A stretch of DNA of 64,000 bases, from assembly GCA_000768855.1 (NCBI GenBank), contig JRAN01000001.1, positions 62,224 through 126,223 on the forward strand. Direction: 5' to 3'. The stretch is from Porphyromonadaceae bacterium COT-184 OH4590 (GTDB lineage Bacteria > Bacteroidota > Bacteroidia > Bacteroidales > Paludibacteraceae). The position numbers and the translations under genes were made by a program. Positions 10,582 to 19,536 of the stretch are shown here, in pieces; the stretch's first letter is position 1; every line of letters starts with the position of its first letter. The notes under the pieces are model-generated. The model saw only the letters and a list, made by a program, of their open reading frames with translations, was not told where the DNA came from and ran no database searches.

Positions 10582-11394
10582 ATGCAATTGTCCAAGATAT
10601 ATAATGAAGATTGCCTTATTACAATGGCAAATATGGAAGATGAGTTTGTAGATTTCGTGATTACATCACCTCCTTATGACGATATTCGCAATTATAATGG
10701 ATATAATTTTGAATTTGAAAAAATTACTCGTCAGTTGTTTCGTGTTATAAAAAAGGGAGGTGTGATGGTATGGGTTGTGGCTGATGCCACTGTTGATGGG
10801 AGTGAGACAGGTACTTCATTTAGACAGGCATTGTTTTTTAAGGAGATAGGCTTTCGTCTGCACGATACTATGATTTATTACAAAAACAACCCTATGCCAC
10901 AGACAGGTAATAGATACCATCAACATTTTGAATATATGTTTGTTTTGTCCAAAGGAAGTCCCAAAACATTTAATCCAATAACCGAGCCGACAAAGTATCA
11001 TGGACTTGCTAATATGAAAAATAGGGGACAAAATGGTTCATTGGATTATGAAAAAGTGGAAAGAACGAAAGAGAAAAAAATCGGTAATGTCTTTTGTTAC
11101 TCTGTCGGAGGAGGTATCTCTACTAAGGATAAGATTGCTTATGGGCATCCTGCTATTTTCCCGGAAAAACTTGTTATAGATCAGATAAATACTTGGACTA
11201 ATGAAGAAGATTTGGTTTATGACCCATTTATGGGCAGTGGTACAACGGCTAAGATAGCTCATATTTTGAACAGAAAATGGATTGGCTCCGAAATATCCGA
11301 ACAATACATCGAGATTGCCAATAAAAGATTGGATATATATACCGCCAATATGTTACAATTTAAAATTAATCCTGCCGAATTGTTTGATTTGTAA
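10582..11394 (+). CDS. Site-specific DNA methyltransferase, probably N4-cytosine or N6-adenine
   Basis: A 270-residue beta-class amino-methyltransferase: the catalytic motif IV TSPPY (28-32) precedes the AdoMet-binding motif I DPFMGSGTT (214-222). The TSPPY form is more usual for N4-cytosine enzymes, DPPY for N6-adenine. No restriction endonuclease or specificity subunit is adjacent, so it is an orphan as far as the window shows. It starts 6 bp after the U32 gene and ends 19 bp before a thioesterase. It is more AT-rich than the U32 gene, which hints at separate origin. Confidence 0.9.
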   Translation: MQLSKIYNEDCLITMANMEDEFVDFVITSPPYDDIRNYNGYNFEFEKITRQLFRVIKKGGVMVWVVADATVDGSETGTSFRQALFFKEIGFRLHDTMIYYKNNPMPQTGNRYHQHFEYMFVLSKGSPKTFNPITEPTKYHGLANMKNRGQNGSLDYEKVERTKEKKIGNVFCYSVGGGISTKDKIAYGHPAIFPEKLVIDQINTWTNEEDLVYDPFMGSGTTAKIAHILNRKWIGSEISEQYIEIANKRLDIYTANMLQFKINPAELFDL

Positions 11395-11413
11395 TAAATA
11401 ATATTTTTGAATT

Positions 11414-11812
11414 ATGCGTTATTTTGAAATAGAGATGAAAGTGCGTGATTACGAATGTGACGCACAAGGAATAGTAAATAATGCCAATTATCTGCATTAT
11501 TTTGAAGCTACAAGACATGAATTGTTGGAGAGTTGCGGGGTGCATTTTTCGACCCTCACCGACAACAAAATATATCCTGTGGTACGCAATATTAGTGTGG
11601 CATATAAGCATTCTCTTCGTGGCTCGGATAGGTTTTTGTCGCGTATAAGATTGGGCAAAGACGGCTTGAAATACTTTTTTTATCAAGATATTTATCGTTT
11701 GCCGGATATGAGGCTATGTGTTAGAGGTATCGTGGAGACTGTATGCATTATTGATGGCAAAGCTTCGCCACAAACTATTTTTGATGAAGCTCTAAAAGAA
11801 TATTTTGAATAA
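11414..11812 (+). CDS. Acyl-CoA thioesterase, YbgC/4-hydroxybenzoyl-CoA thioesterase type
   Basis: A 132-residue single hotdog-fold protein. The family active-site stretch DAQGIVNNANYLHYFE is at residues 16-31, with Asp16 as the expected catalytic residue. It hydrolyses acyl-CoA or acyl-ACP thioesters in the cytoplasm; the substrate cannot be read from sequence. Closely spaced after the methyltransferase and 30 bp before mtgA. Confidence 0.88.
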   Translation: MRYFEIEMKVRDYECDAQGIVNNANYLHYFEATRHELLESCGVHFSTLTDNKIYPVVRNISVAYKHSLRGSDRFLSRIRLGKDGLKYFFYQDIYRLPDMRLCVRGIVETVCIIDGKASPQTIFDEALKEYFE

Positions 11813-11842
11813 TATAAACTGTTAGATAGCTAATTGTAAAAG

Positions 11843-12580
11843 ATGAAGCTTTTTCTGAAAAAGTTATGGCGCTACTTATGGAAAATAGTGTTATCTCTGA
11901 TGGTGTTATCTGTCATATTAACAATAGCTTACCGCTGGATAAATCCACCAATAACACCATTAATGGTAAGCCGTACGGTTTTTGATGGATATGGTATTAA
12001 TAAAGAGTGGATACCTATAGAGCAGATGCCACAGTCATTGCTCAACTGTGTGGTAGCATCAGAAGACAACTTTTTTCTTTCACATTACGGAATCGATTTC
12101 GGTGCTATCGAAAAAGCTATAGAGCATAATAAAAAGAGCGACAAAAAGCGTGGAGCAAGTACAATAAGCCAGCAAACTGCAAAAAACGTCTTTTTGTGGC
12201 AGAGCAGAACTTGGATAAGAAAAGGGTTTGAACTATATTTTACCTTTCTTATCGAAACTTTTTGGAGTAAAGAGCGAATAATGGAGGTCTATCTCAATGT
12301 TATAGAGATGGGTAAAGGTGTTTATGGTATTCAGGCGGCTGCCTCGCACTATTTTGGCAAATCGGCATCAAGACTCTCACCCTACCAGTCGGCTCTGATA
12401 GTGGCATCACTGCCCAATCCCATAAAGTACAATCCTTCAAAACCATCTGCCTACCTTAATAGTAGAGCCAATTCTGTATTGAATCTGTCATACAAAATGA
12501 GTAGCGTTAGGTTCGACGACAAATCGATGGAGAAAGCCAAAGAACGATATGAAAAGTATAAGCAGAGGCATAAGAGATAA
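11843..12580 (+). CDS. mtgA: Monofunctional peptidoglycan glycosyltransferase
   Basis: Polymerises lipid II glycan strands at the outer face of the inner membrane. One N-terminal TM anchor (about residues 12-30) is followed by a GT51 domain: VASEDNFFLSHYGID with catalytic Glu74, GASTISQQTAKN near 105-115, and the second-motif region RIMEVYLNVIEMG. There is no transpeptidase domain, and 245 residues is normal for MtgA. Last gene of a run of four closely spaced genes from 9274. Confidence 0.95.
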   Translation: MKLFLKKLWRYLWKIVLSLMVLSVILTIAYRWINPPITPLMVSRTVFDGYGINKEWIPIEQMPQSLLNCVVASEDNFFLSHYGIDFGAIEKAIEHNKKSDKKRGASTISQQTAKNVFLWQSRTWIRKGFELYFTFLIETFWSKERIMEVYLNVIEMGKGVYGIQAAASHYFGKSASRLSPYQSALIVASLPNPIKYNPSKPSAYLNSRANSVLNLSYKMSSVRFDDKSMEKAKERYEKYKQRHKR

Positions 12581-12630
12581 AAAATATGTTTTTTTTTACA
12601 ATCAAGGGCAACTTATTGTAAAAAAAACAT

Positions 12631-12638
12631 TAATTTTG
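12631..12638 (+). promoter_or_regulatory. Probable -7 element for the BspA-like gene
   Basis: TAATTTTG followed by CAC lies 68 bp before the start. No good -33 TTTG at about 20 bp. Confidence 0.5.
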
Positions 12639-12705
12639 CACTTTTAAATAGTTAGTAATGAATAAATAAAAATAAGTTATTAATAATGTAAATTCTTTAA
12701 ATGAT

Positions 12706-15700
12706 ATGAAAAAAATATTCTTACAAGTTGCATTTTTGTTTCTGTTATTGATTTACTCAACAGGAACAACAATGGCGCAGGTTACTCCATTTGTATCAAT
12801 ATGGGATAGCCGAAAAGAAAGTAATCGTACAGGTAATAGTAATACTACTATTGCTTTGAACTTTATAGGTACTAATTATACAATTGAGTGGCAAAATATA
12901 GATGATCCCTCTCAATCGGGTACATTGACAGTGGCTTCTAGTACAACTGCTAACCCTTATATATTGACTGTACCGGTTGCCGGTAGATATCGAATTAAGG
13001 CGTATCCTCTTACAGGGCTTTATTCAGGTAATATACTTTCCGGTCAACAAGCTACTCTTACTCATGACCCCAAAAAACTGATAACAGTAGAGTCGTGGGG
13101 TAATACACAATGGACAAGTTTAAATGCAGCATTCCAAGGTGCTGATAATATGGATGTAACAGCCACAGATATACCTGTTTTGACTAATGTAACTAGTCTC
13201 ACTCATATGTTTAGCGGCTGTAAAAAATTAGTATATAACAATTCGATTAATAATTGGGATGTATCGAGAGTAACTAATATGATCGGAATGTTTAGAGACG
13301 CTGTTATTTTCAATCAGCCTCTTGGCAGTTGGGTTGTTTCCAATGTTAAAACTATGAGTGTTATGTTTCAGAGAGCCGAAAAATTTAATCATAACATAAA
13401 TAGTTGGGATGTGTCGAATGTAGAAGATATGAGTAGTATGTTTTATGGAGCCAAAGCATTTAACAGTCCCTTGAATAATTGGAATACCTCTAATGTAACA
13501 AATATGGGAGGCATGTTTTTTTCGGCAATTGCTTTCAATAGCCCTATAAATAGTTGGAACACCTCTAATGTAACAAATATGGGTACGATGTTTAGAGGTG
13601 CTGTTATTTTCAATCAGCCTCTCGATAATTGGAACACATCAAATGTGGAAAATATGTCATCTATGTTTTGGGATGCCAAATCGTTCAATCAACCATTAAG
13701 TACATTCGTTACTTCTGAGGTTAAAAATATGGAGTCAATGTTTAGAGGTGCGACACTCTTTAATCAACCTATTGGTAATTGGAATACAGTTAATGTTACT
13801 AGTATGAGTAATATGTTTGCAAATGCCAAAGTATTTGACCAACCGATAGGAGGTTGGAATACAAGCAATGTTACTCTCATGGATGGTATGTTTAATGAGG
13901 CTAATAAGTTCAATCAGCCTCTCGATAATTGGAACACATCAAATGTGGAAAATATGTCATCTATGTTTAGATCCGCTACCTTATTCAATCAACCTATTGG
14001 TAGTTGGGATGTGTCGAAAGTAACAAATATGAATCAAACGTTTGCTTACACAAAGGCGTTTAATCAAGATATTAGCGGCTGGGATGTAAGCAAAGTTGAA
14101 AATATGCAGAGTATGTTTCTTAATGCAACAGCTTTCAATCAAGATATAAGCAGCTGGAATACCTCTAATGTTACAGATATGTTTCGTATGTTTGAGCGAG
14201 CAGTGGTATTTAATCAAGATATAAGCGGCTGGGATGTAAAGAAGGTTAAAGATATTCGCCAGATGTTTAATGGTGCAACAGCTTTCAATCAAAACTTAGG
14301 GCGTTGGACGCTGCAATCACTTACTACAGCAAATGTTATGTTTGCCAGTACTTCAATGAGTTGCGAAAATTACTCTAATACCCTTGCTGGTTGGGGAGCT
14401 AATCCTAATACCGCAAGTAATGTTACAATGACTGATGTAGGAGCACTTAAATACAATCGTTTGGGACTTGCCGGACGTAATGCCCTTATAGCTAAAGGAT
14501 GGGCAATATCCGGTGATACATACGTAAGGGAGTGTACTCCGGGTGAAACGGATGGCGATTTTGTCTCTGTGTGGAATACGGAAAATCAAACCGTAAGACT
14601 CGGCTGGACTGCTCGAGATATTGCCATACCTGCTATTGGTACTAACTATACTATAGAATGGATACGTTTGGATCCGTATGATAAATCGGAAACAACCCAG
14701 AGAGGTATTGTGACAAATGCTACAAGTACGGTAGGAAATCCTTATATACTTTTAAATCTTCCGATAGCGGGAGAATATCGAATACGTTTGAGTGCGGGTA
14801 TAGGTTCTTTAGAAGGTTTTTATATGGAAGATAATGTAAATGTTTATGATCATGAGAGGCTGACCAAAATAGAGCATTGGGGAGATACTAAATGGACAAG
14901 GTTAAATCATGCTTTTTATAGAGCAAAAGAAATGGATGTATCGGCTACTGATGTTCCCGATTTGAGCAGAGTAGATGATATTGCATATATGTTTGCCGAA
15001 TGTAGGAAATTGGTGTATAGCAATGTTATTAGTAGTTGGAATGTGAGCAATATAAAGAATATGTCTCATATGTTCGATGGTGCGGTTTTGTTTAACCAAG
15101 ATATAAATAGTTGGAATACGGAAAATGTAAATGATATGAGTAGTATGTTTGCAGGAGCCAAAGTTTTTAATCAGCCTCTGGATCAATGGAATGTGGCAAA
15201 AGTAGTGAATATGTACAGAATGTTCAATAAAGCTATTTCATTTAATCAATCTCTTGGTAGTTGGAATCTTAGATCATTGAGTGATGCTCGAGAAATGCTC
15301 GATAATGATCCTGATGAAGGGATAGATTGTTATAATTATTCTGCTACTCTTATAGGCTGGGCAGAGAATAGCAATACTCCAAATAATATAACTTTGGGAG
15401 CAAAAAATCGTTTTTTCAACCGTACGGCAAAAGCAGCACATGATAAATTAACTCTTACTAAGCATTGGACTATTATAGTGGATACATTTGATCCTAATTG
15501 CGGAGGAGCCAGCTATGTATGGATAGGTACGGTATCTGATGATTTTGGAACATCATTCAATTGGTTGGATGGTATAGCACCCAAACCTGATGGTAATGTA
15601 GAGTTTGCTACCGTAGATAATTATGGAAGCGAAGCAGTAAATAATATGAAAATAGACGGTCCCAATAGAAAAATAGGTAATCTAATGAATAATTCATCCA

Positions 15701-17337
15701 AAGCTACTGTTATTCCATCCGGAATATCTCTTACTGTTAGTGGGGAATTGACAGGCAGCGAAACTATGAATGAAGCTAATAAACTACTCATATTGTCTTC
15801 GAAAGATCAGCCGAATGGTACATTGATACTTGCTGGACAGCCCGCATCTACGCCTGTGTATGCTACTGTGGAGATGTATTCGAAAGCTAAAAAAGGTGTT
15901 TCTCAGACATGGGTGGATAATATCGAAGGCAGCCCTACTAAAGGACAATCTTTTAAATCAAGTTACCAATGGCAGTATATAGGTATCCCGGTAGAGTCTG
16001 TTGTTACAAACGATGCTTTCTATAAGGGATATATCCGTCGCTATGACGAAACGTACAATGGTGATAATACCAAGTTTTATCAAAAATGGCGTAAAGTAGG
16101 AACCTATGATGTATTGACCGCATTTACAGGTTACGAGATTACTCAAGAGACACCTACTACTTACTATTTCCAAGGTAAACTCAATATAGGCGACCATACC
16201 CTTACACTTACCCGAAAAGCTCCTCTGGTAACTACTGCTACAGGTAATGATGATAAAATTAAACATTGGGGATTGGGACAAAATATCTTTGGTAACTCAT
16301 ATACAGCCTCCATACAGATTGATAAAATAGAGTTTCCTGATGAGGTTGAGAAGACTGTATATTTATATAATACCGGTAGTTTTGTAGATTGGGCAAAGCA
16401 TCCAAGCACTACAAGTGAAACTGATATACCGGGAGCATATTTGGCTATTCCTCAGAATGTATCACCGGCTATTTATCGTAATGGCATTCCATCTATGCAA
16501 GGTTTTATGTTGAAGTTTACCGATGACCAAACAATTTTTGGAGGAGCAGATGCTGTGGTTACATTGAAATATAACGATGGTGGAGTAGATCGAAACAAAA
16601 GACCTCAAAAGTCGCCTGTGGCAAGTGAATATGCAGAAGCTAACAACGACACTGTCGAAGCTAACAACGAAATAAGCTATATGAGAGTAGGTTTGCAAGG
16701 CGAAACATCGGCAGATGTAATGTGGATGATAGAGATGCCCAACACTACGGATGGCTTCGATAACGGATATGATGGATTCAAAATGATGTCAACCAACTCG
16801 TCAGCTACAATCTTTACCGACATTAATGACGGACATCTACAGGTAAGCACCTCCAACTCGGTATTAAACAAACCGTTCAGTTTTCGCTCTAATAGTGTAG
16901 GGGAGTATAAACTGACACTTGTCAAGTCTAATCTTGGGCATTATAGCGACCTGCATCTTGTAGATATGATGGCAAATAAATATGTCTCGTTAGATAGCGA
17001 TTCTACTGTTTATACCTTTACCACAGACAATGTCGATAAGATAGAGAAACGCTTTATGATTGTTAATGAGTCGCCTACTACAGGTACTGACATTGCTAAC
17101 AATCCGTATCTTGAGGCTTTGGACGCATATATGTCCGACAATAGCACATTGGTTGTTAATAATATGACCTCCTCAAATGGCACAGTTACTATACTCGATG
17201 TATCCGGACGCACCGTATTGTTGCGAGATATTCAGCAAGGATTCAGCCAAATACCTGTTAGCTTGACTTCGGGAGTTTATATGGTATCGTTACAGACAGC
17301 CAAAAATAGTAAGATGGTTAAGATCATAATCAAGTAA
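12706..17337 (+). CDS. BspA-like surface protein with DUF285 repeats and T9SS sorting domain
   Basis: A secreted 1543-residue protein. Residues 1-25 are a signal peptide ending TTMAQ. Two homologous modules follow: a beta-rich head (about 27-150 and 618-745), each leading into DUF285/BspA repeats (about 168-560 with 15-16 units, and 762-860 with four). The core of each 25-residue unit reads MFxxAxxFNQxIxxW then NTSNVxxM. From about 936 (YVWIGTVSDDFG) the chain is like the non-repeat part of other T9SS cargo. The last roughly 80 residues, with GRTVLLRDIQQG and SGVYMVSL, form a type A Por sorting domain for export and outer-surface anchoring. Relatives act in adhesion; the ligand is unknown. 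Confidence 0.93.
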   Translation: MKKIFLQVAFLFLLLIYSTGTTMAQVTPFVSIWDSRKESNRTGNSNTTIALNFIGTNYTIEWQNIDDPSQSGTLTVASSTTANPYILTVPVAGRYRIKAYPLTGLYSGNILSGQQATLTHDPKKLITVESWGNTQWTSLNAAFQGADNMDVTATDIPVLTNVTSLTHMFSGCKKLVYNNSINNWDVSRVTNMIGMFRDAVIFNQPLGSWVVSNVKTMSVMFQRAEKFNHNINSWDVSNVEDMSSMFYGAKAFNSPLNNWNTSNVTNMGGMFFSAIAFNSPINSWNTSNVTNMGTMFRGAVIFNQPLDNWNTSNVENMSSMFWDAKSFNQPLSTFVTSEVKNMESMFRGATLFNQPIGNWNTVNVTSMSNMFANAKVFDQPIGGWNTSNVTLMDGMFNEANKFNQPLDNWNTSNVENMSSMFRSATLFNQPIGSWDVSKVTNMNQTFAYTKAFNQDISGWDVSKVENMQSMFLNATAFNQDISSWNTSNVTDMFRMFERAVVFNQDISGWDVKKVKDIRQMFNGATAFNQNLGRWTLQSLTTANVMFASTSMSCENYSNTLAGWGANPNTASNVTMTDVGALKYNRLGLAGRNALIAKGWAISGDTYVRECTPGETDGDFVSVWNTENQTVRLGWTARDIAIPAIGTNYTIEWIRLDPYDKSETTQRGIVTNATSTVGNPYILLNLPIAGEYRIRLSAGIGSLEGFYMEDNVNVYDHERLTKIEHWGDTKWTRLNHAFYRAKEMDVSATDVPDLSRVDDIAYMFAECRKLVYSNVISSWNVSNIKNMSHMFDGAVLFNQDINSWNTENVNDMSSMFAGAKVFNQPLDQWNVAKVVNMYRMFNKAISFNQSLGSWNLRSLSDAREMLDNDPDEGIDCYNYSATLIGWAENSNTPNNITLGAKNRFFNRTAKAAHDKLTLTKHWTIIVDTFDPNCGGASYVWIGTVSDDFGTSFNWLDGIAPKPDGNVEFATVDNYGSEAVNNMKIDGPNRKIGNLMNNSSKATVIPSGISLTVSGELTGSETMNEANKLLILSSKDQPNGTLILAGQPASTPVYATVEMYSKAKKGVSQTWVDNIEGSPTKGQSFKSSYQWQYIGIPVESVVTNDAFYKGYIRRYDETYNGDNTKFYQKWRKVGTYDVLTAFTGYEITQETPTTYYFQGKLNIGDHTLTLTRKAPLVTTATGNDDKIKHWGLGQNIFGNSYTASIQIDKIEFPDEVEKTVYLYNTGSFVDWAKHPSTTSETDIPGAYLAIPQNVSPAIYRNGIPSMQGFMLKFTDDQTIFGGADAVVTLKYNDGGVDRNKRPQKSPVASEYAEANNDTVEANNEISYMRVGLQGETSADVMWMIEMPNTTDGFDNGYDGFKMMSTNSSATIFTDINDGHLQVSTSNSVLNKPFSFRSNSVGEYKLTLVKSNLGHYSDLHLVDMMANKYVSLDSDSTVYTFTTDNVDKIEKRFMIVNESPTTGTDIANNPYLEALDAYMSDNSTLVVNNMTSSNGTVTILDVSGRTVLLRDIQQGFSQIPVSLTSGVYMVSLQTAKNSKMVKIIIK
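13207..14394 (+). repeat. First DUF285 repeat block, 75-bp units
   Basis: Sixteen coding units, nearly all exactly 75 bp, encode the MF...W...M repeats. A 60-bp stretch is identical at 13609-13668 and 13909-13968, exactly four units apart, which indicates recent duplication or gene conversion within the gene. Confidence 0.9.
14989..15300 (+). repeat. Second DUF285 repeat block, four units
   Basis: Encodes four more MF...W...M units after a second copy of the head domain, showing duplication of the whole head-plus-repeat module. Confidence 0.85.
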
Positions 17338-17362
17338 TAGCTTTTGGTATCGGATAAAAGTG

Positions 17363-17397
17363 AGAGACAGCATAAATAAATTATGTTGTCTCTTTTT
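17363..17397 (+). terminator. Terminator of the BspA-like gene
   Basis: AGAGACAGCATAA (17363-17375) pairs with TTATGTTGTCTCT (17381-17393) around a five-base loop with one G-U pair, followed by a T run. Confidence 0.9.
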
Positions 17398-17637
17398 TTG
17401 TGTCCTATTCTTTGATAGAGATATTTTTTTGTCGTCGAAGTGGTTTATTATAAATATATTTTCAAACGTCTCAAAGCAATAGTTTAGTTTTCCTCTATAT
17501 TAGGTAAAGATTGTTTACCACAAACCCTCAGCTAACGCCACTGTGCATTCCTTAACTTTTTATTGTCTACACAAAAAACAGTCAACTCTTCAACCTCTTT
17601 TTCTAACGCCGAATCCGCGATTGTTGTATCATATGAA

Positions 17638-17679
17638 AAAGGCGGCTCAACAAAAGGTAATCCGTGTTAAACCGCCTTT
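17638..17679 (-). terminator. Terminator of the PepSY gene
   Basis: On the minus strand GGCGGTTTAAC pairs with GTTGAGCCGCC, with G-U pairs that exist only on this strand, followed by TTTTT. Confidence 0.85.
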
Positions 17680-17713
17680 GTGGTGTACTTTGTCTCAATA
17701 TCAATACGATATT

Positions 17714-18853
17714 TTACTCCTTTTTCCTCTTTTTATTGAAGAAGCGACGTTTAATCCATAAATAGTAGCCTGTAAGGGGTAAGGCCGCACCAAGCATAGC
17801 AGCAATAAAGTATATCACTCTCATTGCAAATCCTCCCCAATAGCCTGTGTGAATTGAATAGACCCAGCCACGTGTTTTCATATATTTAGATACATCGGCA
17901 TAAGGCTTTGTTTTGGTGATATCGCCTGTGGTAGGGTTAAACTTGTATGTGTCTGAGGCACGACTATTGCCGGCATTGCTTATCTTAGCCCTTACTTCAT
18001 TTTTGCTGATAGTAAATTGGGTATAACCTTTGCCCATTGCCTCTACATTCTCAACGGCTCTCTGCCAAGATACGTATCTTTGAGAGTCGATGCTATCGGT
18101 TTCGTTGTCGACATATATAGTTTTGTCTTTGCCTTTATCGTTGGGGCGTGCTTGTGTCTGTTTGTCTCCGGAAGCAAAAATACCATAAAAAACGGTGCGA
18201 TACCAAGGAAAAGCCCAAGTAAGCCCTGTCAAAGCCATAAGTAGTAACAAAATAGCCACGTACACACCACCTACTACGTGGAGATCGTACCAAAAGCGTC
18301 GCCAGCCGTGTTTAATACTTATTTTTAGGCGGTTGCTCCAAGATTGTCCCTTGCGAGGAAACCATGTAATGATACCTGTTATCAATATCAATGCAAATAT
18401 TAATGTGCTGATACCCACTATCTTTTTGCCCCAAAATATAGAGTCGTCCTTGGGACGTGGCTGTAGCAAAAAGCGATGTAAGCGATACATAGTATAGAAA
18501 AATTTACTCTCGGTCGGTTTGCCAAGCACCTTACCCGTATATTGGTTGACATACAAGGTTTTGGTATCTCCGCCAACATTCAAAACCACTTTGTAACTCT
18601 TTTTAGGGTTTCTGTATATCACCACTTGTGTAACCTCTGCCTTTTGGCTCTCTGTGGCAACTACCTTCGTGAGAATATCCGAAACCGGAATTGCTCCGTT
18701 AGGTGTCGGTGTTACTTTATATATTTGGGGATTTTGCCACTCGGTTATTTCGTTTTCGAAAATAAGCATTGCCCCCGTAAAACACACAATTGAAATAAAT
18801 ATACCAACTACGATTGATAATATTCGGTGTAACGATTTTGATATTTTTTTCAT
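17714..18853 (-). CDS. PepSY-associated TM helix protein
   Basis: Inner-membrane protein of 379 residues from the chosen start. TM1 follows MKKISKSLHRILS; PepSY-like extracytoplasmic regions alternate with further TM helices, ending with TM4 and a KRRFFNKKRKKE tail. Relatives are often tied to iron or siderophore uptake and to flavin reductases, but substrate and role here are unproven. The open frame extends 23 codons upstream, but that region overlaps the promoter (TATATTTG, 18899-18892), so the ATG at 18853 is the better start. It is a single gene with its own terminator. Confidence 0.9.
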   Translation of the reverse strand: MKKISKSLHRILSIVVGIFISIVCFTGAMLIFENEITEWQNPQIYKVTPTPNGAIPVSDILTKVVATESQKAEVTQVVIYRNPKKSYKVVLNVGGDTKTLYVNQYTGKVLGKPTESKFFYTMYRLHRFLLQPRPKDDSIFWGKKIVGISTLIFALILITGIITWFPRKGQSWSNRLKISIKHGWRRFWYDLHVVGGVYVAILLLLMALTGLTWAFPWYRTVFYGIFASGDKQTQARPNDKGKDKTIYVDNETDSIDSQRYVSWQRAVENVEAMGKGYTQFTISKNEVRAKISNAGNSRASDTYKFNPTTGDITKTKPYADVSKYMKTRGWVYSIHTGYWGGFAMRVIYFIAAMLGAALPLTGYYLWIKRRFFNKKRKKE

Positions 18854-18891
18854 ACTATAAAACTTATTTTTTGCGTAAAAAAATTGAAATG

Positions 18892-18899
18892 CAAATATA
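18892..18899 (-). promoter_or_regulatory. -7 element of the PepSY gene
   Basis: TATATTTG followed by C on the minus strand, directly downstream of the operon terminator at 18902-18941. It puts transcription start near 18886 and so fixes the translation start at 18853. Confidence 0.65.
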
Positions 18900-18901
18900 C
18901 A

Positions 18902-18941
18902 AAAAAGGGCGACCTCTGTCATTATAACATTCGCCCTTTTT
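18902..18941 (-). terminator. Terminator of the 2-oxoacid oxidoreductase operon
   Basis: AAAAAGGGCGA (18902-18912) and TCGCCCTTTTT (18931-18941) form a perfect 11-bp stem, with a U run on the minus strand after the operon's last gene. Confidence 0.9.
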
Positions 18942-18960
18942 ACAACAAAAACAAATCAAA

Positions 18961-19506
18961 TTAATTCTCTTTTTTGATTATCTCCATACCCACTTTCATA
19001 GCCTCTTCATTGGCGGGCAATAGTTTGTGATGGCGTTCGGGCAATGATTTTTTGAGTGCCAACATAACATTTTCGGTCTTAACCATTGGGTCGGCTTTGA
19101 GCAAACCACCTACTACTATCATGTTGAAAGTCTTTTGAGCACCCATTTCGATAGCCTTGTCGGTAGCATCAATGCAATATACCGAAATATCTTTACGAGT
19201 AGGTTTGCGAGTCATACCGTTTGAGTCGTAGATAAGTATTCCTCCCGGTTTTACTCTCTCCTCGAATTTATCCATTGAAGGTTGGTTTAGAACGATAGCA
19301 ATGTCATAGAATTTAAGTATAGGCGACGATATTTTTTTGTCACTTATCTGCACTGTTACATTTGCTGTACCACCACGTTGTTCGGGTCCGTAGGCTGGCA
19401 TCCAGGTTACCTCTTTGCCTTCCAAAAGTCCCGAATAAGCCAATATTTTACCCATCGACAACACGCCTTGTCCGCCAAATCCTGCTATAATTATCTCTTT
19501 TTTCAT
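18961..19506 (-). CDS. 2-oxoacid:ferredoxin oxidoreductase, gamma subunit
   Basis: A 181-residue gamma subunit of a ferredoxin-linked 2-oxoacid oxidoreductase (KorC/VorC type). The N-terminus IIIAGFGGQGVLSMGKILAY is the family signature, and MPAYGPEQRGGTANV follows. It works with the alpha, beta and ferredoxin-like subunits encoded upstream to decarboxylate a 2-oxoacid to its acyl-CoA with reduction of ferredoxin, and needs anaerobic conditions. Last gene of the operon, 30 bp after the beta subunit gene. Confidence 0.92.
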   Translation of the reverse strand: MKKEIIIAGFGGQGVLSMGKILAYSGLLEGKEVTWMPAYGPEQRGGTANVTVQISDKKISSPILKFYDIAIVLNQPSMDKFEERVKPGGILIYDSNGMTRKPTRKDISVYCIDATDKAIEMGAQKTFNMIVVGGLLKADPMVKTENVMLALKKSLPERHHKLLPANEEAMKVGMEIIKKEN

Positions 19507-19536
19507 ATCTTTCTTTATGTTTTTTAATTTTAAAGA

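Larger units (their letters stand above)
17338..17713. other. 376-bp convergent intergenic region
   Basis: Lies between the BspA-like gene and the convergent PepSY gene and contains the terminator of each (17363-17397 and 17638-17679). The roughly 240 bp between them shows no recognisable gene; CTAACGCC occurs twice. A 72-codon plus-strand frame runs over the terminator and into the PepSY gene and is not convincing. Confidence 0.5.

Noticed and set aside
13981-14292. 103-codon minus-strand open frame in the DUF285 repeats
   Set aside because: Its internal repetition is only the shadow of the 75-bp coding repeats on the other strand.
17543-17761. 72-codon plus-strand open frame
   Set aside because: Runs through the PepSY terminator and into that gene's 3' end; no promoter or family match.
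18854-18922. N-terminal extension of the PepSY protein
   Set aside because: Would lie upstream of the gene's -7 element and inside the operon terminator region; the ATG at 18853 begins a normal N-terminus.
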